DNA of 64,000 nt from Asparagopsis taxiformis. Lineage: Eukaryota > Rhodophyta > Florideophyceae > Bonnemaisoniales > Bonnemaisoniaceae. Shown piece by piece: positions 1 to 10,316 of this stretch (its first letter is position 1; each line of letters opens with the position of its first letter). The notes under the pieces are model-generated. The model made no database searches and was not told the origin of the DNA. It saw only the letters and a list, made by a program, of their open reading frames with translations. The DNA is taken from positions 1 through 64,000 of the forward strand of contig JALQPE010000237.1 in assembly GCA_030407315.1 (NCBI GenBank), in the 5' to 3' direction. Position numbers and translations under genes: made by a program.

Positions 1-435
1 TTCATCGGTGAGCCTGCGGAGGACCAATCATCCCCGTCGACGTCGGTCCCCCTTTTACGTAAGGGTTCAGGCGATGTGGGTGGCTCGTGACCTACATCGC
101 CCTGTCGTTTCCGGCGCGGGGCCGTTCGACACGTTGTCGTCGTGAGCCCACGAAGCTCGTTCGTCATCGTGACTCGTTTCGCTCGAGTGGCGTTTCGTCA
201 GCGGAGGTCGTCACGTAGACTCCGCTGCGGCCATTACGCTGGCCATTCCGTTCGTTCGCCCACGGCGGGGGTCACGTCGGTCATTACGAAATCGCCGCGG
301 GCCTGTCGAAGGGCCTTCCCCCGTCACGATTGGGTTTCGGAGTATCGTAGGCGGCGTGCCGTACCTCCGCGGGGTCACGTTCCCTCGCTCATCAGGTCGT
401 TCCTGGTGACGCTTGCCATTCGTTGGCGGAAGTAC

Positions 436-2307
436 TCAGCCTGACGTGTGGTTGCTCTTCACGTGGAAGAGGTAGTACTTGTACGCGAAAAAGATCCGTT
501 GATCTGGCGTCAGACGCGGACACGTAAACGTCGAGTGGCCATCTTCGCGGCATGACCAACACGACAGCGTCCAGTAATCATTCGGGCATTACGGAGTGCG
601 CCAATTGCGTCTGCTCGCTCGTGAGCTTCGGCACGTCCTCGCATGGACGGTTCAATCGAGCTTCGAGCTCGTCCGGCTTTTCGTTTGCCGTTTTTCGTAT
701 CGTTGGGCGGCGGCTCCCGTTCGTGAAGAGGATCGCCTCCAAATTCTCGGCAACGTGAACCGCAGCGAGCGAGCGACACGTCGTCGTCGTCCCTCGCGGG
801 GATGTTCGGGTTACCATCGTGGTAACTGGGCTCGTTAGCCCGTTCATTACGTAAGTACGCGGACTCATCGTAGTCCGCGAACTTCCTCGACTCGTGGTCG
901 GAAATAGCCAACGTAGGCTTCACCGGAAACCGCACTTTCGGTTTCGCGGCTGACGCGACAGCTGCCGTACACGCACGGAAGGTCGTTCCTTCGGCCGTCG
1001 CCAATCGTCTCACAACGGTGAGGTCGTTCCTCTCTCGTTCGGGGAGTGACCGGAGTCGTTCCGTCACTGCTGCCCGCGTCGAGGCAGCAAACCACGTACG
1101 TAGTGGTGAACGAGGAGCGATCCGTAAAACACGTAGTTACACACACCGCCCGCGTGGCGGTGTCGAGTCTTCAGCGTACTGATTCTCGTCCTCGTTAGGG
1201 ACTCTGCGTGATCATCGTGACCTTTTCGTAGGCCTCCTGCAGCACGTCGTCTTGCAGGTATCTTTGATCAACGCGTTGATTACGTGAGGCCACGAGAACC
1301 TCTTCGTCGGATCAGTCGTGATCACACCAGTCGTACACTGGGAATCGTAGAACCGTCGGGCGTCCCCTTCGAGGAAGAAGTGCAGCGCACGTACTGCCAC
1401 TCCCTCGCACACTCCGAGTGTGCTGAACCCATCACGTATTTGGGCGAGGAATCCGAGTAACGTAATCGGATTCCGGCCGGAGAACGGCTTCAACGTAGGG
1501 AAAAGTCCCTCCAGCTCACGTTTGAGCTTATGTACGCTTTGACTCTCGTTCACGTAGAGAGAGTTCACGTACATCGTTAAGTCGGTACATGCGGTACGAT
1601 ACCACGTTCGCAATGCGTCGAGCATTGTCGTGTGCTCTGCCAACGCGTGGCAAACGGTCCGAGGCGTTCCCGGTAAGCGTACCGCGTCGGCACGTTCGTT
1701 TTCGTGGACTCGCGTGTCCGTCGTGCCGAACGTACCCAGCCACGGAATGTACGTCTCACGTGGCGGGGGAGCTCTCGTATCGAATTGCGCAGCACGTGCT
1801 GCGTCCGCCGACCGCGCGTGGTCTGGCGTATCGTTAAAACGTAATTGCCTTCGTGGCGTCTCGTCGGGTGTGGCGATGGCTCGTTGCACTGTCGCCCCTT
1901 CCGTACGTTTCGGGGTCGTCGGACCGGGTGTTGGTGGGTATCCTCCCGGAACGGCCGGGGAGGATTGCGAGTTATAGGCGCGCGAGCCTTCGTAATTCGG
2001 ATCGCTTCCGCTCGGCGGAGCGGAACGTCCGGCGACGATTTCGTTGAATACTACGACAAACGAGTCGAGTCTTCCCTCCACGGCGGAGAGGCGGTTTCGT
2101 AAATCTTCGTTTTCCGTTCGAGGGTCGCTGAGCGTTCACGTAACGCACGAGCTTCGCGCTCCGAGACTCCGAGTCTCTGCCTTACGGCTTCGTCGACGGC
2201 CGCGTCGCTCGCCCTTTCGATGTGACCTCGAAGGTCTCGTACACTACACGTAGTGCCGTGGGAGTCACGTTCCCTTCGTTGAGCTGACCGCGCGTTGCGG
2301 GGTCCAT
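436..2307 (-). pseudogene. gag-like polyprotein, frameshifted
   Basis: An ATG at 2307 opens a short alpha-helical N-terminus that shifts frame at about 2230 and again at about 2115. It is followed by a 289-codon open stretch (2081-1212) with a Pro/Ser/Thr-rich linker and a capsid-like block around residues 190-260 (FSGRNPITLLGFLAQIRDGF, then ALHFFLEGDARRFYDSQ). Two further one-base shifts near 1250 and 1195 are needed to keep the homologous frame. Another segment, from about 1067, contains the gag-like phrase VVRRLATAEGTTFRA, and the region ends in a CCHC knuckle and a stop at 436. Gag proteins of Ty3/gypsy-like elements have this order (coil, capsid helices, zinc knuckle). The shifts mark it as a dead copy. 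Exact break points are estimates read by eye. Confidence 0.7.
520..561 (-). other. CCHC zinc knuckle of the retroelement gag
   Basis: The minus strand encodes CWSCREDGHSTFTC, an exact C-x2-C-x4-H-x4-C spacing. This is the nucleocapsid zinc knuckle that binds genomic RNA in retrotransposon and retroviral Gag proteins. It lies in a different frame from the capsid-like block upstream, which confirms that the gag is frameshifted. Confidence 0.8.
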
Positions 2308-2569
2308 ACTCACGGACTCAAACGGGCTTACCGTACGTGGTAGCTAGCTGGATCGATCGCCTCGATATCCGGCGGGATAGATCGATCAGTCGCGAGATCG
2401 CTTCTGCTGACAAGGCCACGTCGGCTTCGGCGTCCGCTGACGTTGGCAACGGTTGCCTGGGCGACGCGCTGGAAGACCACAGCGTAATTCATAGACCGTC
2501 GTCTGTAGCACGTAGCTTTCGTTAACGTAAAAGAGCTCAAACTCGTTGTTGTCGTTATGCTCGTAGCAA

Positions 2570-2587
2570 CTTCTAGGTCGAGAGACC
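2570..2587 (-). other. candidate tRNA primer-binding site
   Basis: On the minus strand the LTR ends in CA, then one C, then TGGTCTCTCGACCTAGAA. A TGG start immediately after the 5' LTR is what a site pairing with the 3' CCA of a tRNA should look like, and it fixes the element's orientation as minus. I could not match the remaining bases to a particular tRNA, so the primer is unidentified. Confidence 0.45.
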
Positions 2588-2588
2588 A

Positions 2589-3249
2589 GTGTGGAACCAC
2601 GGTAGTTCTAGATAGCTGGTACGAGCTACGGACACGCTGTCCTTACGAAACGAAACGAGCAGTCCACCCGCTGGTGTTTGACTGTATTGTTAGAACGGTA
2701 GAAGGTAGAGTGGTTAGCGAGTAGACACGAGCGTCACGACGCAACAATCCACGCGAGGATTACGTTAGCAAACGAGGTGGTACGTCACCGGAGGCGCTCT
2801 CCACCAAGCCCGGAGGCACTACACGCAATCAGCCTTACGTGCGGCGATGGGTAGGGAGTACGCAGCTCGACGGAGACGAAGCCTCGTTAGGCAAGAACGT
2901 AAACGTAAAACGTAGAAGTCAGTCGTAGACTAGAGCCGTTGCTCGATCGTTGTCTTGTCCCCTTTCCCTCCCGGCACGATGCCAATACCTATATGGCCAC
3001 GATGGCATCGCGTTACAGTGTAAACACTGCTCGTAACGTCCCCGAATGGGAAAGGACCTTGTGGGTCACACGTAGGGACCCGTTGGTCCGTTGGCCGTTG
3101 CCAATACGTTCGTTGCACACGTGTGCAGGTTGCGCGCGCGCATGCGCCAGCAATGTTCGTTCATTGCTGTCGCCGGTCGTATCCGCCGAAATTCGAATTC
3201 CGCGGGAAACGTAAATATTTGCAATTTCGGAATTGCCACGTATACTACA
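2589..3249 (-). repeat. LTR family 1, left copy (661 bp)
   Basis: This 661-bp block is alignable almost end to end with 11550-12224, with scattered substitutions and small indels. Both copies start TG and end CA exactly where the similarity stops, as LTRs do. The copies share the internal landmarks TGGTACGAGCTACGGACAC near the start and CACGTATACTACA at the end. In this copy the gag-bearing side is to the left, so it is the 5' LTR of the minus-strand element. I see no short target-site duplication that could be tested, because the other LTR is outside the window. Confidence 0.8.
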
Positions 3250-3512
3250 GTGTTCAAACTACCCTTAGAGGTTTGTGCGGAGGCAATTGCCTGTCCCTAG
3301 CGACGATAATGGCTCGAAGGCCGAGGCCGCTGGGATGCGGAGGGTGCCGTAGGGGCAAACGCACGCACGTTCGTCGATGGACGAGGATGGCGGGGTGGAA
3401 CCCTAGCGTACGTGGGATTGCGACGCAGCCGCGCTGCGGAACAGCACCGCTACCCCGACGACGGGCAGGCACAGGCCATGCGAAGGCGCGACCGCAGGTG
3501 CGGGTAACCCAA

Positions 3513-6500
3513 CTACAGGGACGGACGCGGAACGCGGAGAAACATCTGGCGACTCAGGCGACCTAGACGGGCATCCAATTGCGCAAGCAAAGAAGTACGA
3601 GCAGCAGCAGCACCCTCAGGGGAACGAAGCCGAGTACGCACATTGCGGTCGGGAATACCCTCATCGGAGACCTAGCACGACGACGTGAATAACCAGGCTG
3701 AGCCGCCTCTTCTTCACCCTCCCCGGGAATAACGCGCGAGGCTGAAGCCGCTTGCTCCAGCTAACGCCTGGCGTCACCTAACTCGCCCTCCAGTTCCCCA
3801 ATCCGGGTACGCAATTCTGCGGCTTCAAGGCGTGCAGCCTCTATCTCCTTATCTGCCACGCGGCGTCGTTCTCGCTCTTCGCGAAGGCGCTCCCGGGCGA
3901 CATTACGCTGCTCGCGTCCGTGCTTGTAGCGATTAGCCAACGTGACACACGTAAGCGCAAGCGTGTCCAACGCAGAATCCACGAGGAAACGCCCATTGGC
4001 CGAGACGAAAACGGAAGCGACCGTACCATCCCCGATCTCATTGGCCAACCGCCGCACCTCTGGGAGTGACATCAACTCCCGACCGGATAATTCCCCACGT
4101 AGGATGTTCACAGCGGAAGGCTGACGCGGAGTACCGTCATCACCGGTTACGGATGGCTCAGAGCCTTTGTCGGACGTTAGAAACGCCTCCATGGCAGGAC
4201 CCATCTGGGATGACAGAGCAGCCACAGGCTGAGGGGCTGACGCGGTAGGCGTGGTATCCATGGGGATCGAACCTTCATACAAGTCATCAGAACCACTGGG
4301 TGGTAAGGGAGCAACAGGAGCAAAGCTCCGTCCTGCATAAGGAGAGCGACCGCTCGGGCCTCCCATCTCGGAATTCCACCACGGACGCGGCACAAACGCT
4401 TCGCCAATAGGCTGATACTTGTACGACTCAGGATCACCGTCAGAATAATGCCAGGCTCCAAGCCGTAATAACCGTCTTCGGTGAATTCACCATCCCTACG
4501 ATAAGGAGGCAGCTCTGCGGTCGAACCTTCTCGGTGGTTTAAAACGTTGATACGTAACGCCCTTATCGGCAGGTCCACCGTCGTATAGACAACCACCTTC
4601 TCCGGTGCCACTCCTGTGATGTTGGTACTGACCATCTCTTGAGGATAATCATCACCCCCAAGGGCTACCTTCAACAGGCGACGCACTACTGTGCCAGGTA
4701 ACTTCCTGCTATGGGGAACCACGTCCGACAGCGGCACCTCCGCGAGACCGTACCAGGTACGACTTACTCTGTTGACGAGTTCCTCAGCCATCACCGGCAC
4801 GAAGCCCCGCGTTTCGACGATACGAGCCAACTCGATTCCTATTAGGATATCCCTCTCCAACTCGAGGTACGACCGGAGTCTATTCAACCGCCATGCGGGC
4901 GCTTCGCGAAGAGCGGAATGGTGGAAATACACCAACGACGGAGGGTCGGCGATAGGCAAGCACATCGGCGGAGCCAACTGCCCTTCCCAAATGGGATCAT
5001 CCCATAACGGGTCTAACGCTTCCCTCGATACCCTCATGGGTCTAGTGACCGGCTCAACAGAGCTACCATTACGGTGCGCGAATACGCGATAGTCATTCGC
5101 CGTCACTTGACGCCCCATCATTCGGGAAGTCACCCTAGCGTGAAGTCGCATATGATGCTCATAGTTACCCGTATCGGGACGAGGGGATACGCAAACCAGC
5201 GGGACCGAATCATCGGCATGTCCTCTACGGTACCTTGGTACGATTCCTCTTGGAACAAGCGGCGGTTCATATGTTCGACGTAAAGAGCATCCCCGGGATG
5301 AAGGAGAAAAGTCCTGTCGCTACAAAGCGTATGAGGAACACGGAAGTGACGCATCGGGCGACTCGAAGGGAGACGGGCATACGCCGACCAACATTCATTT
5401 TGCACCTGGTGGCTTTGACCCCGGAGGGAACTCATCAAGAGCATATCGCGACGTAATTCGCTTCGCGGCGCGGTCGGTAAAATCCCTACGAGGGAGTCGC
5501 GCGAATGGGTAGTGTTCCCAGGGAGCAGCCAGCTCACGCCTAAACGGCAATGCTTGTGAATCAAACACCATGAGCTCGTCAGCATTAGCTGGATAAAATT
5601 CCCCCGAGGAACGCCAATTGGCAGTTGGCTTAGGCGCCCGAGGAGGGGTATCATGCGATGGAACCGCCGGCGCTGGCGCGGACGCAACAGCGTAAGGATC
5701 AACTAGGGCGGTGCCCGACGGCCTCACGCCTGCTGGTGCATTAACGGGAACAGGACCAGCCCCACTCCGGGTAACTTTGCCAGAAGAGGCGTACGGGTCT
5801 ACAGCCGACTCGACAAGCTGAGCATTAGCTCTTTCGGCCTCTGCCCTTTCGGCTTCTGCCTTTTCGGCTTCCGTACGAGCGGCTTCGCGACGCAACTCTT
5901 CTTCCCTACGCTTACGAGCGTCCGCCAAAATCTGCTGATTGCGGCGACCATAGTCCTCGTAAGGATTCGCAGAAGCGTCACGACCAGAAGAGGTACGAAC
6001 CGCAGGAGCGGAGGGACGAGCCAACGACGGCCGGGAGCTTGGCGAAGGCCTAACATTCGACTGCCTCAATGGCTTGGGCGTAGCGCCCCCCTCGGCAATA
6101 ACTTCAACGACCTCTTCGGCAGCAGCCGACATAGCTCCTTTTGGAGACGGCCCGGTGTCCTTAACGGGTTCGCCTTCACGCGATGGCGGATTGGCCGATA
6201 ACGGCTTGGCAGTGGCCACGGGTGTGGACGGCTTCGGGGAAGCAGGGGATTCGGTTGGACCGACGTTGCCACCTTGTGCACTTGCCCTAGCGGGAGGAAC
6301 CGACTTCTCGGAGCGCGAAGGAGTCCCGACGACTTTGCCGGAAGGCGAGGCTGTCTCAGCCGAAGCCTTGGCGGCAGTCGAACGAGTTCGCGTTTGCGAT
6401 GAAGCCGCAGAGGCGATCGGCGCGCTTGTCGCGGGAGGCGAAGAGGACTTGGCCGGCGTTGGCGTGGCCCCGGTGCGGGAAGAGGACGCCTGGTGGCGAG

Positions 6501-6606
6501 TGGTTGGGCGGCGAACGCTTGAACGCGTGGTTGGACGGTTGGGTGAACCCATATTGTCCCCTTCCTCTTCGGAGGATTCGAATTGAATCGGAGCGCGAGG
6601 GGGCAT
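3513..6606 (-). pseudogene. broken copy A of an unrecognised retroelement protein
   Basis: The ATG at 6606 (MPPRAPIQ) aligns with the MPPRSTRA start region of the open copy at 7570-9861. The N-terminal half is Ser/Pro/Thr/Ala-rich with a charged helical segment. The conserved half (for example MRHFRVPHTL, DRTFLLHPGDALYVE, RSRWFAYP, RDGEFTEDGYY) is spread over several frames. I count breaks near 5450, 5190, 4440 and 3660, and an in-frame stop at about 3761. After the last conserved block copy A continues for some 300 codons with a strongly charged coiled coil (RERLREERERRRVADKEIEA), a tail missing from the open copy. The sequence stops near the family-1 LTR at 3249. The family is not one I can name. 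A role as a gag-like structural protein is inferred only from its setting between LTRs. Confidence 0.65.
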
Positions 6607-7072
6607 CTTAAAAAGCCAGTAGAGGCGAGGAAGGACGTTGCTAAAACCCTGAAGCGGAATAGACAAAATGGCCTATTGGCTTAAATCTCCAAGAGGGAGC
6701 CGCGGTACGCAACCCTGAATGGGATTCGCAAGGCGATTGGCCGGGAGATGAATTCAAAGCCTCGAGTTGGCACCGCTCACGCGATCGCGCGGTAAACTAT
6801 CTTGCAGATGGATGCAAAACCCTTTGAGGGATGACGGAAGGGACACGAACTCTCGTACACTGTGGACACCGAAGGGGTGAGTACGCTCTTTCGCGTGGGA
6901 TCGATAAGAAACCTGCAACAGGTGTTGATTCCAATGGGAAACGGTCGGTGGACCGCCGGAAGAGTCGGATGGACTAAACGAATTTATCGAACACGCGCCG
7001 CGCGCGGGAAATTTTGAATTGCACAATGCAACGGCCACAGCCAAAAATTGTAATTTTTATTTGATCAAATTT
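6607..7072. other. untranslated leader of copy A
   Basis: No supported gene. The stretch lies between the copy A start codon and LTR-like repeat 7073-7789, and is weakly similar to 9862-10316 in the same relative place, with short A/T-rich phrases such as AAAATTTT near both repeats. It is much more diverged between the copies than the protein is. Confidence 0.5.
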
Positions 7073-7789
7073 TGTCGGGACGACAAATCTCTCAGGAGGG
7101 GGCCATGTCGTACGCCTGGCGGTCCTCGCCGATCGAGGCGTGTCGCTTCCCTATTGGGTACCCACTTAAGGGATGTGCCAATCACAAGGCACCAGCCAAC
7201 TGGCGTGTTTCCTATACTTGGGACAAGCTAAGGCTGACAAATAACCCTATCCGGGCCCATCGGCCCGGCCAAGACCCCACAAGGGGCAAATTTCTAACTT
7301 AAGCTAACCAGCTGTACATTACAATGTAAGCCTAACTGGCAATAACCTCGCGGGTAGGCGAGTGCCGTTAACTGGGCTCTGGTTGGTCAATAACTGGATA
7401 TTTATTCCTAACCACTAACCCTAGCTTACAGTAGACTTAGTATAAATACGCCACTGGAATAGCCAGTAGGCACGGTTTCTAGAGTAACGTAAACTCAAGT
7501 GGAATTACGACCCATTGGAACAGTGTTCGCATACCTATTGTTCAACCCCTCTCCGGGAAAACCTTAGGGTTAGCCAACAGCTCGACGGATTACGTCACTC
7601 GCTCTATCCATACGCCTCTCGCGTGAGCACCCCTTCGTCGCACAACCCCCTCCGGGTAACGACACCTTCTCTCTTACGAGACTACCCGCTGGGTACCTAT
7701 AAGGTTCATCTGCTCTACCACTTCCTCTACCGAGGCTCGGGACACCTGTCGGGTGGTTTGCCGCTCTAGCGGATTTTCTACCTGCTACA
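7073..7789. repeat. LTR family 2, left copy (717 bp)
   Basis: It begins TGTCGGGACGACA and ends GCTACA, and aligns with 10317-11007. TG and CA termini coincide with the limits of similarity. A TATAAATA box sits at about 7441, followed by GCCACTGGAATAGCCAG, and the same arrangement recurs in the other copy at about 10669. The TATA reads on the plus strand, but the coding region between the two repeats reads on the minus strand, so transcription direction is unclear. A purine-rich run next to 7789, on the minus-strand side, could be a polypurine tract. Confidence 0.72.
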
Positions 7790-9861
7790 TAATCCTCCAA
7801 ATCTCCGTCGGAGTAACTTGCAGGCTCTTCCGCATAATAACCGTCATCGGCGAATTCGCCATCGCGACGGAAGGGAGGCGTCTCCACCACCACCCCGTCT
7901 CGGGTAGAATACGCTGTCAGCTTAGCCGGCTTGAACGGGAGACTCGGATGCGAGTAAGGAATAATCTTCTCCGGCGACACGCCTTCAATCGCACAAGAAA
8001 TCTCCTCGATACCTTCGGTGGTCTTGTAGGAAGCCTCGAGGAGGTCGACAATGACCTTCGCATCTACGCTACGCGTCCTCGGTACAACCGGTGATAACGG
8101 TACTTCATGGAAAGCCTTCCAGGTAGTGACGGCCGACGCAGCCAAGTGCTTGGTTAATACCGGAATGAATCCCCTCGTCTCCACGAGACGCGCCATCTCC
8201 AACCCAATAATAAGTTCACGCTCCAGAAGGACGTAGTCCAGAAACCGAGACTTCACCCAAGGACGGGGATCGGCTTCGACCACACTGTGGAAATACAGCA
8301 TCGCTGGTGTATCCCCAATAGGCAAGCATAAGGGCGGCGAGTTCTCGCCTTCCCAACGGGAATCTTCAAGCGTCGCGTTCAACTCCGCTGTTGGCACAGC
8401 CAAGTTCGCTGTCCGGTTATTGATGTTGCGGTTCGCGCGATAACCGAACACTCGGTAGTCGAGTGACGACACTTGCAAGCTTGTGGACCGAGTCAGGTAT
8501 CGAGCGTGTACACGCATATAACATTCCAACATACCGGTATCCGGGCGGGGTGGATACGCAAACCACCTTGACCTAGTGATAGGTAAATCCGGAATACTTC
8601 CCTGGTTCGAATGAGGCTCGAACAGCCGACGGGTCATCCGCTCAACATACAAGGCATCGCCTGGGTGAAGAAGAAAAGTGCGGTCACACTGCAAAGTGTG
8701 AGGAACACGAAAATGCCGCATCGGCCGACAGGAAGGAAGTTGAGCGTAAGCTGACCAGCTGTTTGGCAGCGCATGGGGATTACGGCGTTTGACGCCTACC
8801 ATCAGACGAAGATCTCGACGCAAGTCGGTGTGGTTCTCGTTCACGAACTCCCGGAGGGGTAGACGGGCGAAGGGATAATACTCCCAAGGAGCTCGCAAAT
8901 ACCTTGCAAAAGGCAACTCGTGTGAGTCAAAGACCATGAGTTCCGAAGCATTCGAAGGATAAAATTCGCCCTCGCGACGCCAGTCGGCGGAAGGAGCCGG
9001 TACCCTTTTTGGGGAAGAGTAAGTCGGTGCCGCCGAACTCCCCACGGGGACGGAAGATTGATATGGATCCACAAGAGGACCTCGACCCAAGCTTGTATCT
9101 TGCGGCTGTGCCGTCCCGCTTCCACCATAAGCATACGCCGCTGGCGTTGAGTTGCTGGCCACAGCCCCGCGGTTAACTTCTTCGGTCGCTTGGCGATTTC
9201 GAGCATCAAGAACAAACTGCCGATTACGGCTGTACAAGTCTTCGTAAGGATTCCTGGACGTGACCGGCTCGGCCGTAGCGGGCTTCCGCGCATATGGATC
9301 CGGATACTCCGAGGGTCGGGGAACGATGGTACGACCTGTGGTGGCAGGAGCGAGGGCAGTCGCGGGGGTCGGAACAGGCTGCGAAGCAGCAGGGGCATCA
9401 ACAACAATCTCTTCCGGCTCCGGTGTCTGGCGAGGCGAACGGGGAGAACCCTGCTTGTCGATTGGCGGTGAACGCGGAGTGTTCCGTTGGACTTCTACTT
9501 CTTCTACCTCCGGGCGAGGATCGCTGGCAGACGCAATTGCCTTGGACGGCGCAGCCGGTTGACTTGACTTGGCCTTGAGATGCGTCCCCTTCGGCGAGGG
9601 TTCCGTGGAACGGCGAGTGGATGAAGGCGACGGAGCCTGTGCGTGAACATTCCCTGAAGAGGGCGGGACTTGAGAACCGGTAGCCGGCGGCGGCGCAGAT
9701 GATGCAGGGGCTGCAGCGGCAGATACCGAGGGGTTAGTTGACGGCGTGGCCGAAGTCGCATTCGCACGAGACGCCTGATGGCGTGTTGTTGGTCGGCGAG
9801 AAGACGCCCGGGTTGAACGAGGAGGCATCTTGCCTTGTGGGCTGTTACCGTGTGCAGCCAT
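7570..9861 (-). CDS. unrecognised protein of the 3.9-kb LTR element (copy B, open)
   Basis: This is an open frame of 763 codons from an ATG at 9861. Residues 1-300 are Ala/Pro/Ser/Thr-rich and probably disordered. Residues about 300-690 form a conserved, aromatic-rich block shared with copy A: WRREGEFYPSNASELMVFDS, YYPFARLP, MRHFRVPHTL, DRTFLLHPGDALYVE, RSRWFAYPPRPDTG, PPLCLPIGDTPAMLYFH, EMARLVETRGFIPVL, FRRDGEFADDGYYAEEP. The last 70 or so residues are read from inside the left LTR. The copies keep residue identity in this block while the leaders have drifted, which argues that the protein was under selection. I know no family with these motifs. It could be a gag-like shell protein or a host-derived protein carried by the element. 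It lacks the charged coiled-coil tail of copy A. Confidence 0.6.
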   Translation of the reverse strand: MAAHGNSPQGKMPPRSTRASSRRPTTRHQASRANATSATPSTNPSVSAAAAPASSAPPPATGSQVPPSSGNVHAQAPSPSSTRRSTEPSPKGTHLKAKSSQPAAPSKAIASASDPRPEVEEVEVQRNTPRSPPIDKQGSPRSPRQTPEPEEIVVDAPAASQPVPTPATALAPATTGRTIVPRPSEYPDPYARKPATAEPVTSRNPYEDLYSRNRQFVLDARNRQATEEVNRGAVASNSTPAAYAYGGSGTAQPQDTSLGRGPLVDPYQSSVPVGSSAAPTYSSPKRVPAPSADWRREGEFYPSNASELMVFDSHELPFARYLRAPWEYYPFARLPLREFVNENHTDLRRDLRLMVGVKRRNPHALPNSWSAYAQLPSCRPMRHFRVPHTLQCDRTFLLHPGDALYVERMTRRLFEPHSNQGSIPDLPITRSRWFAYPPRPDTGMLECYMRVHARYLTRSTSLQVSSLDYRVFGYRANRNINNRTANLAVPTAELNATLEDSRWEGENSPPLCLPIGDTPAMLYFHSVVEADPRPWVKSRFLDYVLLERELIIGLEMARLVETRGFIPVLTKHLAASAVTTWKAFHEVPLSPVVPRTRSVDAKVIVDLLEASYKTTEGIEEISCAIEGVSPEKIIPYSHPSLPFKPAKLTAYSTRDGVVVETPPFRRDGEFADDGYYAEEPASYSDGDLEDYVAGRKSARAANHPTGVPSLGRGSGRADEPYRYPAGSLVREKVSLPGGGCATKGCSRERRMDRASDVIRRAVG

Positions 9862-10316
9862 GCTGATTATCTTCCGCCCTTATATACACTCCACTGGAGT
9901 TAGTGATCGCCAAAGAAGAAATCAACGGACAAGCCGTACGGTCGCAGCAGGCGTGAGCCTTTTTCTTGAAACCCGAAGGGACACCTAAAAATACGCAAAG
10001 CGGGTGTTACCCTTAACGCAAGAAAGGTCGCGTATCACGCACGCAAGCTACCGAAAGGTACGGAATTCAAATCGCCAGGCAGGCGATCGCTTCGCAATCC
10101 GGAACGGCGGGCTGGAAAACACGGCAGTGCCGGTGAAGAGGAGGAAGAACCCGAAGGGTCGTGAGTCAGATGGATGAGCGAGGCTCGGGGTGGAACCGTG
10201 TGCACGGGTAAATATAACAGCCAATTTTTGGCGCGCAAAATTTTTACCCGGCTGGCCGGCCACGGCGGTGGAAATTATTTGGGAATTTAAAATCAACGGA
10301 TTTTTGGAATTTTAAT
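9862..10316. other. untranslated leader of copy B
   Basis: No supported gene. This is the non-coding stretch between the copy B start codon and the right family-2 repeat. A TGG-starting primer-binding site directly beside the repeat is not visible on either strand. Confidence 0.5.

Larger units (their letters stand above)
1..3249 (-). mobile_element. 5' part of a minus-strand LTR retrotransposon, cut by the window edge
   Basis: Read on the minus strand, this stretch has the order expected at the start of an LTR retrotransposon: an LTR (3249 to 2589), a TGG-starting primer-binding-site candidate one base after it, a leader, then a gag-like coding region ending in a CCHC zinc knuckle. Protease, reverse transcriptase, integrase and the 3' LTR would lie beyond the left edge. 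The gag is broken by several frameshifts, so this copy cannot encode an intact polyprotein. A Ty3/gypsy-type assignment is inferred from the gag layout; no pol sequence of this element is inside the window. Confidence 0.72.

Noticed and set aside
142..1146. Short open frames on both strands at the left edge
   Set aside because: Only the minus-strand pieces that carry gag phrases or the CCHC knuckle have support; the rest are chance frames in GC-rich sequence.
3123..3566. 147-codon plus-strand open frame at the end of the left LTR
   Set aside because: It crosses the LTR boundary into degenerate element sequence, is Arg/Ala/Gly-biased and has no motif.
7073..10316. Tandem duplication of a 3.24-kb unit instead of LTRs
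   Set aside because: Similarity is strong only in the 700-bp repeats and the protein-coding half, with sharp TG/CA ends at the repeats. An LTR element plus an older related copy explains this better than a simple tandem duplication.
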